A stretch of DNA of 64,000 nt, from contig NC_133286.1 in the NCBI RefSeq assembly GCF_005239225.2, positions 19,668,572 through 19,732,571 of the forward strand, in the 5' to 3' direction. Below, piece by piece: positions 1 through 12,124 of the stretch (position 1 is the first letter of the stretch; every line of letters starts with the position of its first letter). Under the pieces are notes generated by a model, which was given only the letters and a program-made list of their open reading frames with translations, did not search any database and was not told the DNA's origin. Origin of the DNA: Populus alba. Lineage: Eukaryota > Streptophyta > Magnoliopsida > Malpighiales > Salicaceae. The position numbers and the translations under genes are program-made.

Positions 1-693
1 TTGGTTTTTAATTTTTGCTAAATATAGCCTCAATTTATTGCTTCTTTGCACGTGCAGTGAATGTAAGCTTAGATACGATATTTATTGTAATGGGTTTTTG
101 TTGGTAACTTGATGAAGATAATAATCGGCATGTTTGATGGTTTTTATTACGTGTTTAGTACTAGAATTGGTGTTCCTCCTGCATTATCTGTAGAGATTTG
201 TTGGAGAAGCTGAGTGTTGATAATGTTTATGTAGGAATTCAGCTTTTTTTGGTAGAAATGTTAGGTGTTTGTTTGTTTGATTTAGGGCTTTGCTGATGTA
301 GAGGGAATTTTGAAATTTAAAATTGTGTGCATTGAATGTATGTGGGTTACAGCCGCTTATTAGGGAGAAAATGGGCTTTGTTTGGTAAGAATAGTTGGAT
401 AATTGGTTGCTGTGATTAAGGGGTTTTGTACATGTTTGAGAAATTTGAGCAGGACTTGTTTGAAAACATCACATGTCGATTTAAAGGTTCTAATGAGTGT
501 TTTTTTTTTTCTTGCATGTGTTGTTGGTGTGTTTTAATGGTGAGTTTGGAACTTAGTTTTAGTGTGCTATTATTATCACTAATCATATGTTGATTAACAA
601 TTCTGCATTAGCTATAGTTTAGTAACTTTGAATGATTACTGTTAGTTCACTGTATTAATGCTCATAACCTTGAAATTCTAGCATACTGGTCAG
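1..693 (+). other. 5' leader and probable 5'UTR intron of the FDM-like gene
   Basis: No coding signal is seen. The T-rich stretch ends in a good splice acceptor (ttctag, AG at 680-681) only 12 bases before the start codon. The stretch is therefore best read as a 5'UTR intron whose donor and first exon lie at or beyond the left edge. This is inferred from base composition and the acceptor alone; the cag at 691-693 is a less likely alternative acceptor. Confidence 0.5.
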
Positions 694-3600
694 ATGGATC
701 ATAGTTCTGAAGAAGAGTCAGATATAAGTGAATCAGAGATTGAGGACTATAAGGACAAACCGCTAGAAGATTTGAGGTCTGGGAACCTTAGAGTGAAGGT
801 GAATGGGTTCCTAAGGTGCCCTTTCTGTGCTGGTAAAAAGAAGCAGGACTATAAGTACAAGGATCTGCTTCAACATGCAACTGGAGTGTCTAAGGGTTCT
901 GCCAGCAGAAGTGCAAAACAGAAGGCAAACCACCTTGCTTTGGCTAGATATTTGGAGAATGAACTGGCTAACGAAGCAGAGCAAACTCCACGCCAGGTTG
1001 CGCCACAGCCCATCAAGCCATCTCCAGAGCAACAGGAGCTCTTTGTATGGCCATGGATGGGAATTATTGTGAATCTGACTGAGCAGAGGGACAATGAGTA
1101 TTGGATGAAGAAATTTGCTGAATATAAACCCTTAGAGTTTTGTACCTTTTTGAATGAAGTAGACCATTCCACCCAGGCCATAGTGAGGTTCAACCGTGAT
1201 TGGGATGGCTTTATGAACGCAACAAGATTTGAACAATTATTTGATAATGCAAATCATGGTAAAAAGGACTGGAAAACGAGGAAAACACAACCTGGATCAA
1301 GCATTTATGGCTGGCGTGCTCGTGCTGATGATCACGATTCTGATGGGCCAATAGGGGAGTATCTTCGCAGGGAAGGAAAATTGAATACTATTTCTGCCAT
1401 TGTTCAGGAATCTAATGAAAGCAGAAATACTGTTGTGGCTCACCTAGCTGATAAAATTGACGAGGCAAATAAAAATCTGGATAAGCTGCACTACAACTTC
1501 AATGAGAAGAACATGTCTTTAAGAAGGATGCTTGAAGAGAAAGACAAGCTGCACTATGCTTTTGTTGAAGGTATGTTCCTTTCCATTTTTGAGCATCTCA
1601 TTGGTATTGGAACAGTACACTTGCATAATTTGCATAAATGCTAGTTAATGGGTGCCTATGTTTCTAGTACATTGCCATGGTTGTGTACAGATCCTTATCT
1701 CGATTGCACACTCTTTGTTCTAAATTGCTTTGTGAATATTCGTCTGTCTTGTCTTGCTGTAGTTACACATGCAATTCTCCTGTATTTATCCATAAGAGTT
1801 GAATATCCACAGTAATTGTTTCTTTTTTGAACATGACATTAACCCAAACCAGAAAGAAATTTGAAGAACTGGATGCTTTTGTTTTATTTTATCAACAAGT
1901 CAAAAGTTTTATCCCATTCATTCAGGTGTGGAGTCCAAGTTTTTATCCCTGATTTGGATAGTACTTGGATCATATGGTTTTTAATTGTTTATCAGAAACA
2001 AGGAAGATGCAGCGACACGCACGTGAAAATGTTCATAGAGTATTGGCAGAGCAGGAAAAATTGAATGATGAATTGGAGTCTAAGAAAAAAAAGCTTGATT
2101 TCTGGAGCAAAGAATTGAACAAACGTGAAACAGTAACTGAGCGTGAGAGGCAAAAACTTGATGACGAGAAGAAAAAGGTAACATAAAGATTCAAACCAAT
2201 TCTGAAGCAGGAATGGTTAGTCTCTCCACATCAACTTATCTTAGTGATAACGTTTTCTTTTTTCCTTCTCTTCTCTTTTCCTTTTTATTTATTTTATTTT
2301 ATGAAGAGTTTTATTACCTATTGATTGTTTGCTTTTTGATCGATGAATATGTCATATGTTATTTTAATTTACAGTTGTTTTCCACAAGGGCAATAAACTG
2401 GTATAGTCCTGACAAGCTTTCAGCTTACAAGAATAAAAGGCATCATAATGACTGGCTTATATATTGATCAAATAGATAAAAACACTGGCATGAAAGATTG
2501 AAATGCTGATACAGTTTTTATGTTCAGTTATATATTGTGCTCAGCACTGACTTTTTTATGGTCCTCCTAGAATGATGCGAGGAATAGCTCTCTCCAGCTG
2601 GCATCCATGGAGCAGAGAAAGGCTGATGAGAATGTCTTAAGACTGGTTGAAGAGCAAAAGGTGCACTTCTTGGTGCTAGGTGCATTTAATTTTGTACTTC
2701 TTATCTTATGGTTTCTGTTGCTTTTAATTTATGAAGATGTCCAAATTTTCAGAGAGAGAAAGAAGAGGCCTTAAAGAAGATACTTCAGTTGGAAAAACAG
2801 TTGGATGCCAAACAGAAGTTGGAAATGGAGATTCAAGAGATAAAAGGGAAATTACTGGTGATGAAGCACCTTGGAGATCAAGATGACGCAGCAGTTCAAA
2901 AGAAGGTGGAGGAGATGAAGGATGAGTTGAGCCAGAAAGAGGATGATTTTACTGATATGGAATCTCTGAATCAAACTCTCATAATTAAAGAACGCCAAAG
3001 CAATGATGAACTTCAACAAGCACGAAAAAATTTAATAGTGGTATTACTTTGCTTTCTCTTTTTATCATTGTTTCAAGTTTCGCACAGTTAACTGAAACAA
3101 CGTAATTTTTTTTCCTAGAGTTTAGGAATTATAGAAAACAATGTCCTTGAACTCAGTTTCTTGTCTTTGCACATGGGGTTCAGTTACTAATAGAGAATGA
3201 TATGACAATCGATTGGCATCAAGCCTGCTTGGAGGGTAAAGGAAATGTAACCAGAAATGTGAGAGAATCCAGATTTTTTTTTTCCCTTGGCTGATAAAAT
3301 GGAAAATAAAATTTGTGACATAATTGTATTCTGCCTAATTTTGGGACCAAGTAGGCTTTTAGGTCTAACTTTCCATGAATATTCTCTACCTGTACTGTTG
3401 TTGAATGAAAGTGAATTACGAATAATCGTGTATTTATTGGATAATTCTAATACGAAATAATGGAAGGCAGTTTCTTCCCCCCCCCCCCTGTTTTTTAGGG
3501 TCTGGGAGATATGCTGGGTGCTCGAACTCTTATTGGACTAAAAAGAATGGGAGAAATTGACGAGAAGCCCTTCCATAATGCATGCAAGGAAAGATTTCCT

Positions 3601-4019
3601 GAGGACCCACTGTTGCATGCTTCCACTCAATGCAGCTTGTGGCAGGAGAAATTGAAGAACCCAGCGTGGCATCCATTTAAAGTTATTGATGTTGATGGGA
3701 ATGCGAAGGTATTTTTTTTTCCTTCTCTCGTGGTGAATAACTGGAAGGTTGAAAGTTTAATCGTATGGTATGATGCATGATTCAGCAAATACTAAATGAA
3801 GAAGATGAGGAGCTACGAAACCTCAAGAAAGAGTGGGGGGATGAGATATACACAGCAGTTGTTACAGCTTTGAATGAGTTGGAAGAGTATAATCCTAGTG
3901 GGAGATATGTGGTTTCAGAGCTCTGGAACTTCAAAGAAGGAAGGAAAGCCACATTGAAAGAGGTCATTGCCTATATTGTGAAGAATATAAACACTCTCAA
4001 GCGCAAGAAAGCAACATGA
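694..4019 (+). CDS. FDM/IDN2-like XS-domain protein (RNA-directed DNA methylation factor)
   Basis: Coding exons are 694-1570, 1996-2177, 2571-2660, 2753-3040, 3499-3708 and 3786-4019. All junctions are GT/AG and in phase, giving 626 residues, close to the usual length of about 630. Order of domains: acidic N-terminus; XS zinc finger at residues 40-85 (C42, C45, H61, H80); XS domain at about 115-225 (FVWPWMGIIVN, HGKKDW, YGWRARADD, GPIGEYL); long coiled coil at about 235-485; C-terminal XH domain with NPSGRYVVSELWNFKEGRKA. In Arabidopsis, FDM1-5 and IDN2 bind RNA duplexes through XS, dimerise through the coiled coil and act downstream of Pol V in RNA-directed DNA methylation in the nucleus. 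The N-terminal wording (ISESEIEDY, LRCPFCAGKKKQDYKYK) favours the FDM1/FDM5 clade over IDN2. The exact orthologue is not settled. A 12-C run lies in the tract before exon 5. Confidence 0.93.
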
Positions 4020-6705
4020 AGGTTAGCTCAACCAGCTTTCTTGATTATTTTATATATATATATATAATTCATTGCTCGAGTCAAATCTGATAGTTAATCA
4101 ATACGTAATTCTTACTTTAAAGTCATTGAGAACTTATCCATCGTTCTGTATAAATTATCGATTCTATGAGAGCAAGAGTTAAAAAAACCATGGTTGGCAC
4201 CGTACTAAGCTCAAAAACGTTTATAATGGTCTAGTTGATGCCTCCAATACATCAATCCATGTTTTCCTTTTCAACCCAAGATGCACTAGGTTCATAAATA
4301 CCTCCATTGTTATCATGTACTAGGGGGTGTTGGACTTATAAAATGAAACACGAATCTGAAGCATCTGCACATGCATTCAACTTTCCTAGCACCAAACTCC
4401 TTGTAGAAGTTTGTTTCACCACAGTTTAATCTTGACATTGAATGCCAGGGAACTCTCGGAGGAGGAGGGAAGTGTAGTTTAAAGAGCTGGAGGTGTGCAG
4501 AAACTTGAGAGGTTGGAGCAGGTGTCAGGTGACATGAAAATTGGGGACCATAAGTTGTTGGAGCAGGTTTATGGTACCATAAGTGTGGTACTACGAAACT
4601 GGTGGCGTCACTCATTCTCCAACAATTGTGAACTTAATTTTGATGGAAGAAAATTTTCCTGCTCAGTGCAGCGGGATTTCTCCAAGGTTATAAATTCTCT
4701 GTTTCCACGAGTCAGTATTATCCATGGGACGAGGTTAAGTAATGTCTTGACTTTTAATATTAGTTGGTTAATGAAGTATGCGTTTTCTGTAATGCGTTGT
4801 GGGGGTGTTTTTGACTTTGGAGTTCAAAAAAAATTGATTTTTTTTGTCAGTGTTGATAATAAAAATAAATTTTAAAAAATAAAAAATATATTATTTTTAT
4901 ATATTTTTAACTAAAAAATATTTTAAAAAGTAATTTTTATTATGAATAGAGTGGAAATAAAAAGTAAGGGGCATAATGGGGATATGTTGGAATGTCTTTT
5001 AAAATGTCTTTGTATTTTATTTTTCTTACACTAATTTAGACGCCACTCAAGTCATTTTATATGCTATTATAACTAATGTGAAAACCATTAAAAAAAAAAG
5101 CCTTGAAAAACATTAATTTTGATGATTTCTCAGCACATGCATTTCTATGGAAGCAATTATCACTCGCTAACATGCATTAAGATGTTATTGGCCAGTTATT
5201 AAAAAAAAAAAAAAACAAAACAAAAAACTTAAGGCATACGTGTATTGCTGCATTACAAAATTGATTAGATTGTGGGTAAATTGGTTTTTTCATGTGGTTC
5301 AATTGATACTATTAAATTGATTATGGTAAGATTGGTCTTTTTATGTTTTTAGTATGGTAAAATAAAAAAAATGACTTAATTATTTTTTAAAGCAAAAAAG
5401 TTAACCTTGTGTTTAAATTTTTTTTTAAATAGTAAGATGATTAAATTAATTTTAATATCAAAACTTACTTAATTTTTTTTCAGGGTTTTTTATTGTAAAA
5501 AATTTTAAGAGGAGGTGATTTAATAATTTAATTGAAATAAATATTATTAAAAAAAGAGAGAGAGTTGCTAACACCTGCAGCTTATGTGTTAGTGTGTGGA
5601 TGGTGTCCATGCCTTTTAGGTGACATTCATAATATTTTCTGCTGGACAAACACTAGCTTTCAAGGCAGCGCTGGAATCTCTTTAACAGCCCCTTTATTTT
5701 TTTCCTGGATAACATGTGTGGTTAATAGACCTACGTTTATATCTTTTTTTTTTGTCTTGAATTTCCATGTCAAACCATTCAATATTTCAAAATATTTTTT
5801 TAATTTTTTTTTTAATTTGATCCTTGTTTTTTTAATATTTTTTATTTTATTTGAAATAATTTATAAAATTTGATTTTTTTAATTACATCCTCCTTTGTTT
5901 TCTTCATTAACCATATTTGGTCTCATTATTTTTATTGTTATTTTTTAATAATTTTATTTTTTAAATTTCATCCCTTGTAATTTAATTTTATTTAATTTTT
6001 ATATCAAAATTGATCATTATTTTTTTAATTGCTATTTTAAATTTTAGATGATTAAGAATTTCGCTTTGTGATTTTTTTAAAACTTGCTTTTTATGGGTAA
6101 TTCGGTCTTGTGTCTTGAGTTATGGATTTTGAAGATTAATCTAATTTGACTTAATTTTAGTCTTTTTTTATATACTTTTTTCTTAAAAATATATATTTTT
6201 AATTTTATAATTTAATATTATGTTATTGGGCTATTCCTAGTTGCAATCTAAAAAATAAAATAAAAAGTTACTCACTCACTAAATTCTTATATGTAGACAT
6301 TGTTTAGAATTTTGGTCCAACCATATTTTTAAAACATTTTGAATTTTGTTAGTTTTAAATTAATATTTTTTATGTGTTGATGTTAAAAATTAAAAATATT
6401 ATTTTAATATATTTATAAATAAAAAATACTTTAAATATAATTTTTGTCAGAATCTCAAATAAATTCTTTATCTTTACTTTTTTTATTCATTTATTTAATA
6501 AATACTATGGGTGAAAGAACATAAATGCTGCTGAGGAGGTGAGCAGGGAAAATAAGGATTCTTTTCCCTCAAACTCTCTAAAATCAAAGAAGAAAAAAGA
6601 AAAGAAAAGGAATCAAATTATCAGTAACTTTTGTTTTCTTAAAAAAAGAAGAAAAAACACAAAATCAAAAGACAATAATTACTGGTACATTTTTGACCAT
6701 ATAAA
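4020..6705. other. AT-rich intergenic DNA between the FDM-like and CAF1 genes
   Basis: The first few hundred bases should hold the 3'UTR of the FDM-like gene. An (AT)n run lies near 4052-4066. From about 4860 to 6500 the DNA is very AT-rich. It holds fragments of a T-rich/A-rich interspersed repeat at about 4870-4950 and, inverted, at about 6340-6440, that recurs at 14690, 26440 and 45420. No conserved reading frame was recognised. Short frames at 4495-4875 and 5565-5873 look like chance frames. Confidence 0.6.
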
Positions 6706-6709
6706 TAAA

Positions 6710-6717
6710 AAAAAATT
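6710..6717 (+). promoter_or_regulatory. TATA box of the CAF1 gene
   Basis: TATAAATA stands upstream of a CT-rich leader typical of plant 5'UTRs (CT runs at 6816-6832 and 6900-6914). A start site some 30 bases downstream would place the leader before the 6885-7080 intron. The assignment rests on motif and position only. Confidence 0.5.
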
Positions 6718-6884
6718 GAAAAAATATCTCTTTCCGTATCCTCTTCTTCCTATTCTCTATAATAACATCCATACAATCACCTTTTTTGGTTCTCTAGTTT
6801 CTCTCTTCAAATGTTTGTCTCTCTCTCTCTAGAATTTGCAGCTTTAGATCTCTTATCGGATCCTTCAAATCTCTCTAATTTCAG

Positions 6885-7080
6885 GTCAGATCCCACCCCC
6901 TCCCTCTCTCTCTAGAATTTGTGCGTTTTTTATTGATCATGGATTGCTTTAGATCTGCCATTCATTTCTTTGTCAGATCTCCGTGTTTGCTTTGTTTATT
7001 TTAGATTATTTTTCTGCTCCTGGGCTTTAAGTTTCAGAGCTGACATGGGTTTCTTTTGTTTTTCTGAAATTTGTTTGCAG
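6885..7080 (+). other. Probable 5'UTR intron of CAF1
   Basis: A donor (tcag|gtcaga) follows the CT-rich leader, and an acceptor (ttgtttgcag) ends at 7080. The T-rich interior carries no start codon context like that of the main frame. Leader introns are common in plant genes of this kind. Inferred from splice signals only. Confidence 0.45.
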
Positions 7081-7210
7081 ATTTGGTTTTTTGAATTGGG
7101 TGACTGATAGATTTTGTTAGTGTTCGGTGCTGATTTTGAATGTTTAGTTTCATTAAACATTTGGGGTTAAGAAATTTTGTTGTGGGTTTGATTTTGTTCT
7201 GGTTTTTGTG

Positions 7211-8035
7211 ATGTCGCTGTTGCCGAAAAGTGATTCCATTCACATTCGTGAGGTGTGGAATGACAATCTCGAAGAAGAATTCGCGCTTATCCGTGAAATA
7301 GTTGATGATTTCCCTTATATTGCCATGGACACTGAGTTTCCGGGCATTGTGCTGCGTCCGGTGGGTAATTTTAAGAATAGTAATGACTATCATTACCAAA
7401 CTTTGAAGGATAATGTGGACGTGCTGAAGTTGATTCAACTGGGTCTTACCTTTTCAGATGACCAAGGGAATTTACCAACTTGTGGCACTGATAAGTATTG
7501 CATTTGGCAGTTTAATTTCCGCGAGTTCAATGTGAATGAGGATGTTTTTGCAAATGACTCGATTGAGCTTTTGCGTCAGAGTGGGATTGACTTAAATAAG
7601 AACAATGAAAATGGTATTGATGCTGTGAGATTTGGTGAGCTCTTGATGTCTTCTGGGATTGTGCTGAATGATAGCGTGTACTGGGTGACTTTTCATAGTG
7701 GTTATGATTTTGGGTACTTACTTAAGCTGTTGACGTGCCAGAATTTACCAGATACACAAGCCGGGTTCTTTAATTTGATCAACATGTACTTTCCAACTCT
7801 TTATGATATCAAGCATCTGATGAAGTTTTGCAATAGCCTTCATGGAGGGTTGAACAAGCTTGCAGAGTTGTTAGAAGTGGAGAGAATTGGGATATGCCAT
7901 CAAGCAGGTTCGGATAGTTTGCTTACAGCTTGTACATTCAGGAAATTGAAAGAAAATTTCTTTAGCGGCTCATTGGAAAAATATGCCGGTGTGTTGTATG
8001 GTTTAGGTGTCGAGAATGGACAAATTACTCATTGA
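7211..8035 (+). CDS. CAF1: CCR4-associated factor 1 (CAF1/POP2-type poly(A) deadenylase), intronless
   Basis: A single-exon frame of 274 residues, the usual length for plant CAF1. The start is the ATG at 7211 ([10 protein letters not shown]), which matches the family N-terminus; the preceding GTG is not a start. It is a DEDD-type 3'-5' exoribonuclease with the four acidic residues in place: D40 and E42 (MDTEFPG), D166 (SGYDFGYL) and D235 (HQAGSDSLL), plus H230 of the DEDDh form. It is the catalytic subunit of the CCR4-NOT complex that shortens mRNA poly(A) tails in the cytoplasm. Plant homologues respond to stress and defence signals. No residue looks out of place and the frame is uninterrupted. 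The wording resembles the Arabidopsis CAF1-6/7/10 group rather than the stress-induced CAF1a/b group, but this subgrouping is from memory. Confidence 0.96.
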   Translation: MSLLPKSDSIHIREVWNDNLEEEFALIREIVDDFPYIAMDTEFPGIVLRPVGNFKNSNDYHYQTLKDNVDVLKLIQLGLTFSDDQGNLPTCGTDKYCIWQFNFREFNVNEDVFANDSIELLRQSGIDLNKNNENGIDAVRFGELLMSSGIVLNDSVYWVTFHSGYDFGYLLKLLTCQNLPDTQAGFFNLINMYFPTLYDIKHLMKFCNSLHGGLNKLAELLEVERIGICHQAGSDSLLTACTFRKLKENFFSGSLEKYAGVLYGLGVENGQITH

Positions 8036-10330
8036 TTATGAAAAATAGAAAATCCCCCCTCCCCCCAAAAAAAAAAAAAAGAAGAAGCTTATAAAGATGC
8101 TTTTTTCAACTCTATGTGGTGTCTGACACCAGAATTTTATGTACACTCGTGTTCAACAAGTTTATTGATATATGAACATGCTTTCTGTCTACTCGCTTCA
8201 CTTTCTGAATAAGAGTAAAAAAATGTGCTTAGCTTCATGGCGACATAAATCATTTTGTTAACTGAAGATACAACATTGATAGTTCTCTTCACAATTCTGA
8301 TACGTAGTGTATCTTTATCAATAGCCAGCTAGTGCAGCTTCCCGACAACTGAATTCTGCTCCAGGGACATTTATTTTTCCTGTTCATTTTCTTAGTGATT
8401 GTTGGATTGTTTCTCTATGAACTTTATGTATCTCTCTGCTTCCTTAATATATGAATTGTTTCTTATGCGTGCTCCTCCTTGGTTCTTAGTTATAGATTTA
8501 TAATCATTTACAGTAGTATCCTGCATGACAGAGTACTTAGTTTCAAGTGTCAATTACTGCTTTTAGGTTTACATAAACACAATACTGGTTCACAGATGAT
8601 GTCAGATAATAAATGACGTGACATCTCCTTATGCCAGCACGATTAAAATCTCCTCCTCCTTCTCGGTTTTGGTTTCTCTCTCATTGCGTTAGCCTCAGTA
8701 ATGTGTATACTGATGGCAACTCTGTCTGTTGATTGTTTGGGTTTCTTTTATTGTATAAAAATTACTTTGCTCATCATTTTTCTTTAGCATTTGCATTATC
8801 CTTTTCCGGTTAAGGTTTTTCTCGAGTTACCTGTTAAAATTACTTTGCTGCATTCATCTCTCTACTCAACTGCTCAACGTGTCAGCTATGTTACTTTGTC
8901 AGGTATAGTTCTACTACTACATATTTTTATGTCTTATCCGATCCATGGAGGTTGATGCTTTATCAATGTGGAGTTAGTATTCTCTTCCATCTTCTCAATC
9001 ATCTGACATGTTTCATCTTTTCAGCATAGACACTTTTTGTCTTCTTCCAACTTACTTTGTTATTCTGGATTATTTTTACCCAGTTGGATTTTTTGGGGAA
9101 AAAAATAAAAAGAGCTTGCCTTCTTTACTCTGAAAGTGATGCAGGACTAAGGTCTAAGTTCCATGATCTTTACTGCAATAATCAGATCTAGAAGAAAATT
9201 GACTTTGTGGCCTTGAAATCTTTTTACCTTTTGAGTTCAGTAGAGGTTCATTATCCAAGCAGATTCTAAAGATGATGCTGGCCCAAAGTCAAAATGTAAA
9301 AGAACTGGACTTGAATTCTTGATGGCCTCAATGAGTGGTCAAAATGTAAGAAAATTGGACTTTAACTTCTTGATGGCTTGCATGAGTGGTCAACTATGAT
9401 TAAATGGTTCCTTTAGTATCTTGTATAGTTAAGTGGTTAGTTGTATCCCAATTCCCTTATGTTCTGTTCATGTACCCATTTCTCATGGTGTTCGAGATGC
9501 AACAAGCATACAATTGCATTGCAGCGGCAATTTTCAGGTAATGGCATTTTTCCTTTCGAAGATGACATGGGTCAACTATGATGCTTTATGAATGTGATAG
9601 TGCATTAATTAGCTCCGGAATCATAATGTTGTAAGGTGTAAGATAATGTTAATTGCAGCAATTTCTCGGTTGTGCAGGTCTTTTTCTTTTTGGTCAGCTT
9701 CTGGGTATGCCAGGATTTCCTAATAAGCTATTACTGTATCTGCCTTCTGATTCTTCAATCTTTTCCCCTTCAATGTTTTCAGACTCTTTTAGCATCAGCT
9801 AGTTAGCAACTACTAATGGAGTCTTGTGATAAACCCTAACGAATGAAGAGAGTGGATTTCTCTCAGCCGCAGAGTTGGATATTTGCCTAGTTGATAGAGA
9901 ACATTGAATTGCTCTGCTCTGCTCGGGAGATATGCCTGTATGCTAGATGGTACCAGCTTTTAGAAACAGGCATGTTCCAATGTCAATTGAAAAGATAACA
10001 GGTTTAGCCCAGCCTGCTACCTTGCTCGAACGGTGACGGAACCAACACCAAATAACATAACAAGAAGATGATAAGCCCATTGCTGTCTAGGTGGGGAAAA
10101 AAAATGCCACTTATTATTTTCAACATGATCATAAATAAATAATTTAATAAAATCCAAGCATTCAATGAATAGAAAATTGCATTTAAAAATAATAACTAAT
10201 AAAATAAGATTTATTATTCGTTAAAGAAAAGAAAAGGAATTAAATATTCCCGTTGGACCGAGCTCTTTTCGATTTCAATTTTATCGAGGCCCGGCTGGAT
10301 ATTGGACCTTAGGGCCTAGGACAAGGAATT
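8036..10330. other. CAF1 3' region and intergenic DNA
   Basis: A C-rich then A-rich run follows the CAF1 stop (8054-8082), and the 3'UTR probably extends a few hundred bases. Beyond it lie T-rich, transcript-like sequences with several splice-like sites but no reading frame longer than about 60 codons and no recognised protein similarity. A small tandem duplication sits at 9288-9391. TGGGCT-type motifs on the - strand at 10006-10011 and 10074-10079 may belong to the promoter of the next gene. Confidence 0.5.
9288..9391 (+). repeat. Imperfect tandem duplication, about 50-bp unit, two copies
   Basis: Two adjacent units start with gtcaaaatgtaa, contain 'ttcttgatggc' and end in 'atgagtg' (9288-9337 and 9338-9391). 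They differ by a few substitutions and small indels. There is no coding role; a local duplication in non-coding DNA. Confidence 0.8.
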
Positions 10331-10355
10331 GAAGGACAAGAAGGTCGCTTAGAAA

Positions 10356-10365
10356 TTTAGGGTTT
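10356..10365 (-). promoter_or_regulatory. Telo-box in the promoter/leader of the eS12 gene
   Basis: TTTAGGGTTT on the + strand is AAACCCTAAA on the other strand, the plant telo-box. In plants this motif together with TGGGCC/T 'site II' elements marks promoters of ribosomal-protein and other growth genes. Here it lies about 280 bases before the start codon, just before a pyrimidine-rich leader. TGGGCT-like motifs are further upstream (10074-10079). Position and gene type agree; function is inferred. Confidence 0.6.
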
Positions 10366-10456
10366 TTGCCCTCCTTTTTTTATCGTCTTCCTTCGCGACC
10401 CTCCTATTTGCTTCGCAGGCACACGAGCAGCAGGAGGCCTCCCTTCACTTGCAAAG

Positions 10457-10603
10457 GTCTTTGTCCTCGTTCTCTTGCATCAAGCCATCTTCAGTTTCAG
10501 TTAGTTAATGTTATCAAATTTTGAACTTGTTCTGTCCTGTTTGTAGTTGATCAGTATTGTTTGAGTACTGATTTTCTGTTTTGGCTTTCTTGTGGTTTTG
10601 CAG
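10457..10603 (+). other. Probable 5'UTR intron of the eS12 gene
   Basis: A donor (gcaaag|gtcttt) follows the leader, and an acceptor (ggttttgcag) precedes a short untranslated exon ending in the start codon at 10638. Splice signals are the only evidence. Confidence 0.45.
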
Positions 10604-10637
10604 TAAGGAGATTCTAACATTATCAACAAATCCAAAA

Positions 10638-12124
10638 ATGTCAGGGTATGTAACTGTTTTAATAAATTATAATTTTAACCCGTGTTTGTTTGTGATTTCC
10701 AGTTTTACTAGCTATTATTATGTGTTTAACCCATGCTGTTAGAGGTTAGTTTGTAGTTTATGATTTCGGGTTTTTCTTATTGGTCATTTGATATGCTAGG
10801 CGCTTCTTCTTCTTCTTCTTGTGGCTGTTACTTGTGGTGATTGTTGACATGGTGAATTGATTTATTTCTCTTAAGAATTGCGAATGGTTTTTATGCCTAG
10901 AGTTTAGGCAGGTTTCAACCCATCATCTTGCAAGTGCATCTTGATTTATTGGAATTTTTGAGCTTCCATTCAATGATTTCAAGTCTTTGAATGATATGCG
11001 TTTGCCAGAGGCCTTTGACATTTTTTTTCAAGAAAAAAAACTAGTGATGGAAAGGACAATGTGCTAACTATCGTATTTTGATAGAAAGGCATTTGATGCA
11101 CCAATCAAAATGTATTATAGATTGTTACTTATGGCCCACTTAAGGGTGGTGCATTTTGCATCCTCTTCCTTCCCCAAAATAAAAAAACAGAAAGTATCTA
11201 TCGTATTTATCTGATGTGGGGTTTTTGTTGTTTGATTCTTGAACTGGAAATGATGGTTTGTGCCATCATTATTTATTGTATTTGAATCTCCTCATCTTTG
11301 CAGTGAAGAGACTCCCGCTCCTGCTCAGCCTCTTGAGGCCATGGACTTGATGACAGCATTACAGCTTGTTCTGAAAAAGTCTCTAGCTCATGGTGGACTT
11401 GCCCGGGGCCTCCATGAAGGTGCTAAAGTGATTGAGAAGCATGCCGCCCAGCTCTGTGTATTGGCAGAGGACTGCAACCAGCCAGACTATGTCAAACTTG
11501 TTAAAGCACTCTGTGCTGATCATGGTGTAGGCTTATTGACGGTTCCCAGTGCTAAGACCCTTGGCGAGTGGGCTGGAGTAAGTTCTTTTTTATTAGCTTT
11601 TTTATATTAATCATTAATGTTTTTAGTCCACATATAGCTTAGATGTAAAACTTTGGTATAGTGCCTTTTTTTCCTCATCTATTTTCTGTAGCACATCATG
11701 TTTTTCTTGCCAGTGATGGAGTTATTGTTAGCTGGGTCAAAAGAGTAAACAGCTTGTTGTTTTGTATTGAATTAATAGATATTGACTTATTGCAGATCAT
11801 GTTATCATTTTTTTCCTGTGAAAACTTGCTTATGTATTTCTATTAAATGATTTTTTGTCACAAAACCATAACGTTTATTTACTGGTACTGCTTTGTTCCC
11901 TGGTCCCTTCATGCAGTTATGCAAGATTGATTCTGAGGGCAAGGCCAGGAAGGTTGTTGGCTGCTCCTGCGTTGTTGTGAAGGTATGAGTCCTTTAAGGT
12001 ATTGCATGTTTGTACTGGATTGTCATCTTTAGGGCTAACATTTTTTTCCCTTGCTGGTTTGCAGGATTATGGCGAGACAAGTGAAGGCTATAATGTTGTT
12101 CAGGAACATGTCAAGTCTAACTGA
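10638..12124 (+). CDS. RPS12: 40S ribosomal protein S12 (eS12)
   Basis: Coding exons are 10638-10645, 11304-11577, 11917-11982 and 12065-12124, all GT/AG and phase-consistent, giving 135 residues. The first coding exon has only eight bases (Met-Ser-Gly), so the start is easily missed. The body matches eukaryotic S12 throughout: [53 protein letters not shown], then [18 protein letters not shown]. This protein is part of the head/beak of the cytosolic small ribosomal subunit and has the L7Ae-type RNA-binding fold. The short N-terminal acidic/proline stretch ([11 protein letters not shown]) varies in the family. The upstream telo-box suits a ribosomal-protein gene. Confidence 0.95.

Noticed and set aside
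4313..4875. Overlapping frames on both strands after the FDM-like gene
   Set aside because: No motif, poor start contexts and AT-driven ends; treated as non-coding.
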